Shown: piece by piece, positions 63,094 to 64,000 of the stretch | Layout: the number at the start of each line of letters is the position of its first letter | Numbering within the stretch: the first letter of the stretch is position 1 | NCBI RefSeq assembly: GCF_004354985.1 | Contig: NZ_SMSK01000019.1 | Location: 54,733 to 118,732 of the forward strand | Direction: 5' to 3' | DNA length: 64,000 nucleotides | Source: Segetibacter sp. 3557_3 | GTDB lineage: Bacteria > Bacteroidota > Bacteroidia > Chitinophagales > Chitinophagaceae | Notes under the pieces: model-generated | What the model was told of the DNA's origin: nothing | What the model saw: only the letters and a program-made list of their open reading frames with translations | The model's database searches: none | Translations under genes and position numbers: made by a program

Positions 63094-64000
63094 ATGCTTC
63101 CTGCCAACAGACACCTCCTTCCTGTTCTCGGCATCGACATACACATTGTTTTGATCGGGGGTGTACCTGTTCCGGTTCCCCATCCCTTTATCGGGCTGGT
63201 GCTGGATATCTCTGATTACATTCCTTTTATCGGTTCAACCATCAACGTCAATGGCCTGCCCAGGGGTAACTCCTCGGTTAATGGTATGCTTGCACTTCGT
63301 GCGCATATACCCATGGGCGGGCCCTTTGCAATGCCCTTTCTGATCGGACATGATTCGGTAAACTTCTTTGGCAGCCTGACGGTAAAGGCGCAGGATGCCC
63401 TCTTTAGTGCTGCGGGCTATATGGTGATGAGTTGCAGCGATATTGGTCTGCCCCTTACGGTATCTCCAGGCAAGAAGCTATGGAACCTTGTGCCCCACTT
63501 GTACCTGCCGACGTCTACGGTCATCCCCATTCCTGCAGGTAATCCCGTAATGGTAGGCGGACCCTATGTGCCCGACTTTGAAAGTATGCAGCGAGCGCTT
63601 GCGATGTCCTTCGGCTTTGGTGCACTGCTTAAAGGTGCAGGCAGGGCACTAAACCGGATCAGCCGGAGGTTCAACTGCACCCGCGGACTTGCCGATCACC
63701 TGTGCAAAACGGGCTTTGAACCCGTTGACCTGGTTACCGGAAGGGTGATCTATGAGGGTACCGACTTTGAGCTTGCAGGACCCCTGCCGGTAAGCTGGCA
63801 AAGAAGCTGGTACTCCGACTCGGGCTATGAAGGACCAATGGGCCATGGTACCCACTGCTGCTACGACCTGTCGCTGGTTGTAGACGAAGTTGAACAACAG
63901 GTCGCAGTGGTACTCCCAGATGGCAGAGAAACGGCTTTCCCGCTGATCCCCGATGGACAAAGCACTTACAACCGCCCTGAAAAACTTACCCTCACCCGCC
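63094..64000 (+). CDS. Rhs/DUF6531 polymorphic-toxin-like protein, N-terminal part (runs off window)
   Basis: An open frame from ATG 63094 to the window end, at least 302 codons with no stop. Residues about 8-185 are hydrophobic, Gly/Pro-rich and PAAR-like (LGIDIHIVLIGGVPVPVPHP, and a second similar block MVGGPYVPDFESM). From about 193 comes the Rhs-associated DUF6531: FNCTRGLADHLCKTGFEPVDLVTGRVIYEGTDFELAGPLPVSWQRSWYSD. Such proteins carry YD repeats and a variable C-terminal toxin, often delivered by type VI secretion. The toxin and any immunity gene lie beyond the window. Confidence 0.85.
   Translation, partial: MLPANRHLLPVLGIDIHIVLIGGVPVPVPHPFIGLVLDISDYIPFIGSTINVNGLPRGNSSVNGMLALRAHIPMGGPFAMPFLIGHDSVNFFGSLTVKAQDALFSAAGYMVMSCSDIGLPLTVSPGKKLWNLVPHLYLPTSTVIPIPAGNPVMVGGPYVPDFESMQRALAMSFGFGALLKGAGRALNRISRRFNCTRGLADHLCKTGFEPVDLVTGRVIYEGTDFELAGPLPVSWQRSWYSDSGYEGPMGHGTHCCYDLSLVVDEVEQQVAVVLPDGRETAFPLIPDGQSTYNRPEKLTLTR

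Noticed and set aside
62907..63146. 79-residue minus-strand ORF with MLNVVWG-type repeats
   Set aside because: It is the translation of CATTCAACATCC simple repeats and the antisense of the Rhs start.

Overview
The window looks like a chromosomal segment of a Bacteroidota bacterium, most likely of the Chitinophagaceae/Chitinophagales type. The evidence is an ECF sigma - FecR - SusC (with STN domain) - SusD - TlpA locus, a type IX secretion (T9SS) C-terminal sorting domain, a UpxY-type NusG paralog, DUF5690, DUF418 and LytS/LytTR proteins, TAnnTTTG-type -7 promoter elements, and several palindromic repeat families of a kind familiar from this phylum. Genus and species cannot be fixed from the sequence alone.

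Layout. 0.1-8.4 kb: a GH105-type glycoside hydrolase, a secreted DinB-like protein, a LytS-type histidine kinase and LytTR regulator split by a repeat element, a DGPF/YCII protein followed by an ECF42-type sigma factor, and a BamA/TamA-like barrel. 8.4-17.8 kb: a MITE-like element with target duplication, a large outer-membrane barrel receptor, a DinB protein, an MDR oxidoreductase, a Gfo/Idh/MocA oxidoreductase, DUF1206, a methyltransferase and a TIM-barrel isomerase. 18.0-23.7 kb: an imuA-imuB-dnaE2 mutagenic repair cassette with a LexA-like palindrome just before dnaE2. 24.0-32.4 kb: two tandem DUF418 membrane proteins, a 0.8 kb inverted array of palindromic repeats, a penicillin-acylase-family hydrolase, a second MITE-like element, a lipase-maturation-factor-like membrane protein and a small unlisted membrane ORF. 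32.8-39.4 kb: a T9SS-exported reprolysin-like protease, a 161-bp tandem repeat, YjbQ, DUF5690, a third MITE-like remnant and tRNA-Asn(GTT). 39.5-49.2 kb: a complete sigma/anti-sigma/SusCD/TlpA nutrient uptake locus on the minus strand. 49.5-58.4 kb: HflX-Rieske pair, a small barrel, an orphan response regulator, an orphan UpxY plus sugar-phosphate transferase pair, a repeat array, an endonuclease/exonuclease/phosphatase protein and an M29 aminopeptidase. 58.6-64 kb: a small Lys-rich protein, a stand-alone dockerin-like surface-protein module, a CgeB-like glycosyltransferase, a GNAT acetyltransferase, and the 5' end of an Rhs/DUF6531 protein that runs off the window.

How genes work together. 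Three regulatory circuits can be read directly: LytS/LytTR two-component signalling; ECF42 with its DGPF partner; and trans-envelope signalling in which the SusC STN domain, FecR and the ECF sigma control their own SusCD uptake system, with two secreted TlpA-like thioredoxins downstream. ImuA, ImuB and DnaE2 form an SOS-type translesion unit.

The most unusual content is intergenic. A dispersed 57-59 bp module (called R here) occurs in about ten full or partial copies, some expanded by a GC-rich hairpin, and two copies sit inside elements with terminal inverted repeats. Two other palindrome arrays (27.0-27.85 kb and 55.4-55.7 kb) are locally dense. No CRISPR, prophage, integrase or intact transposase gene was seen.
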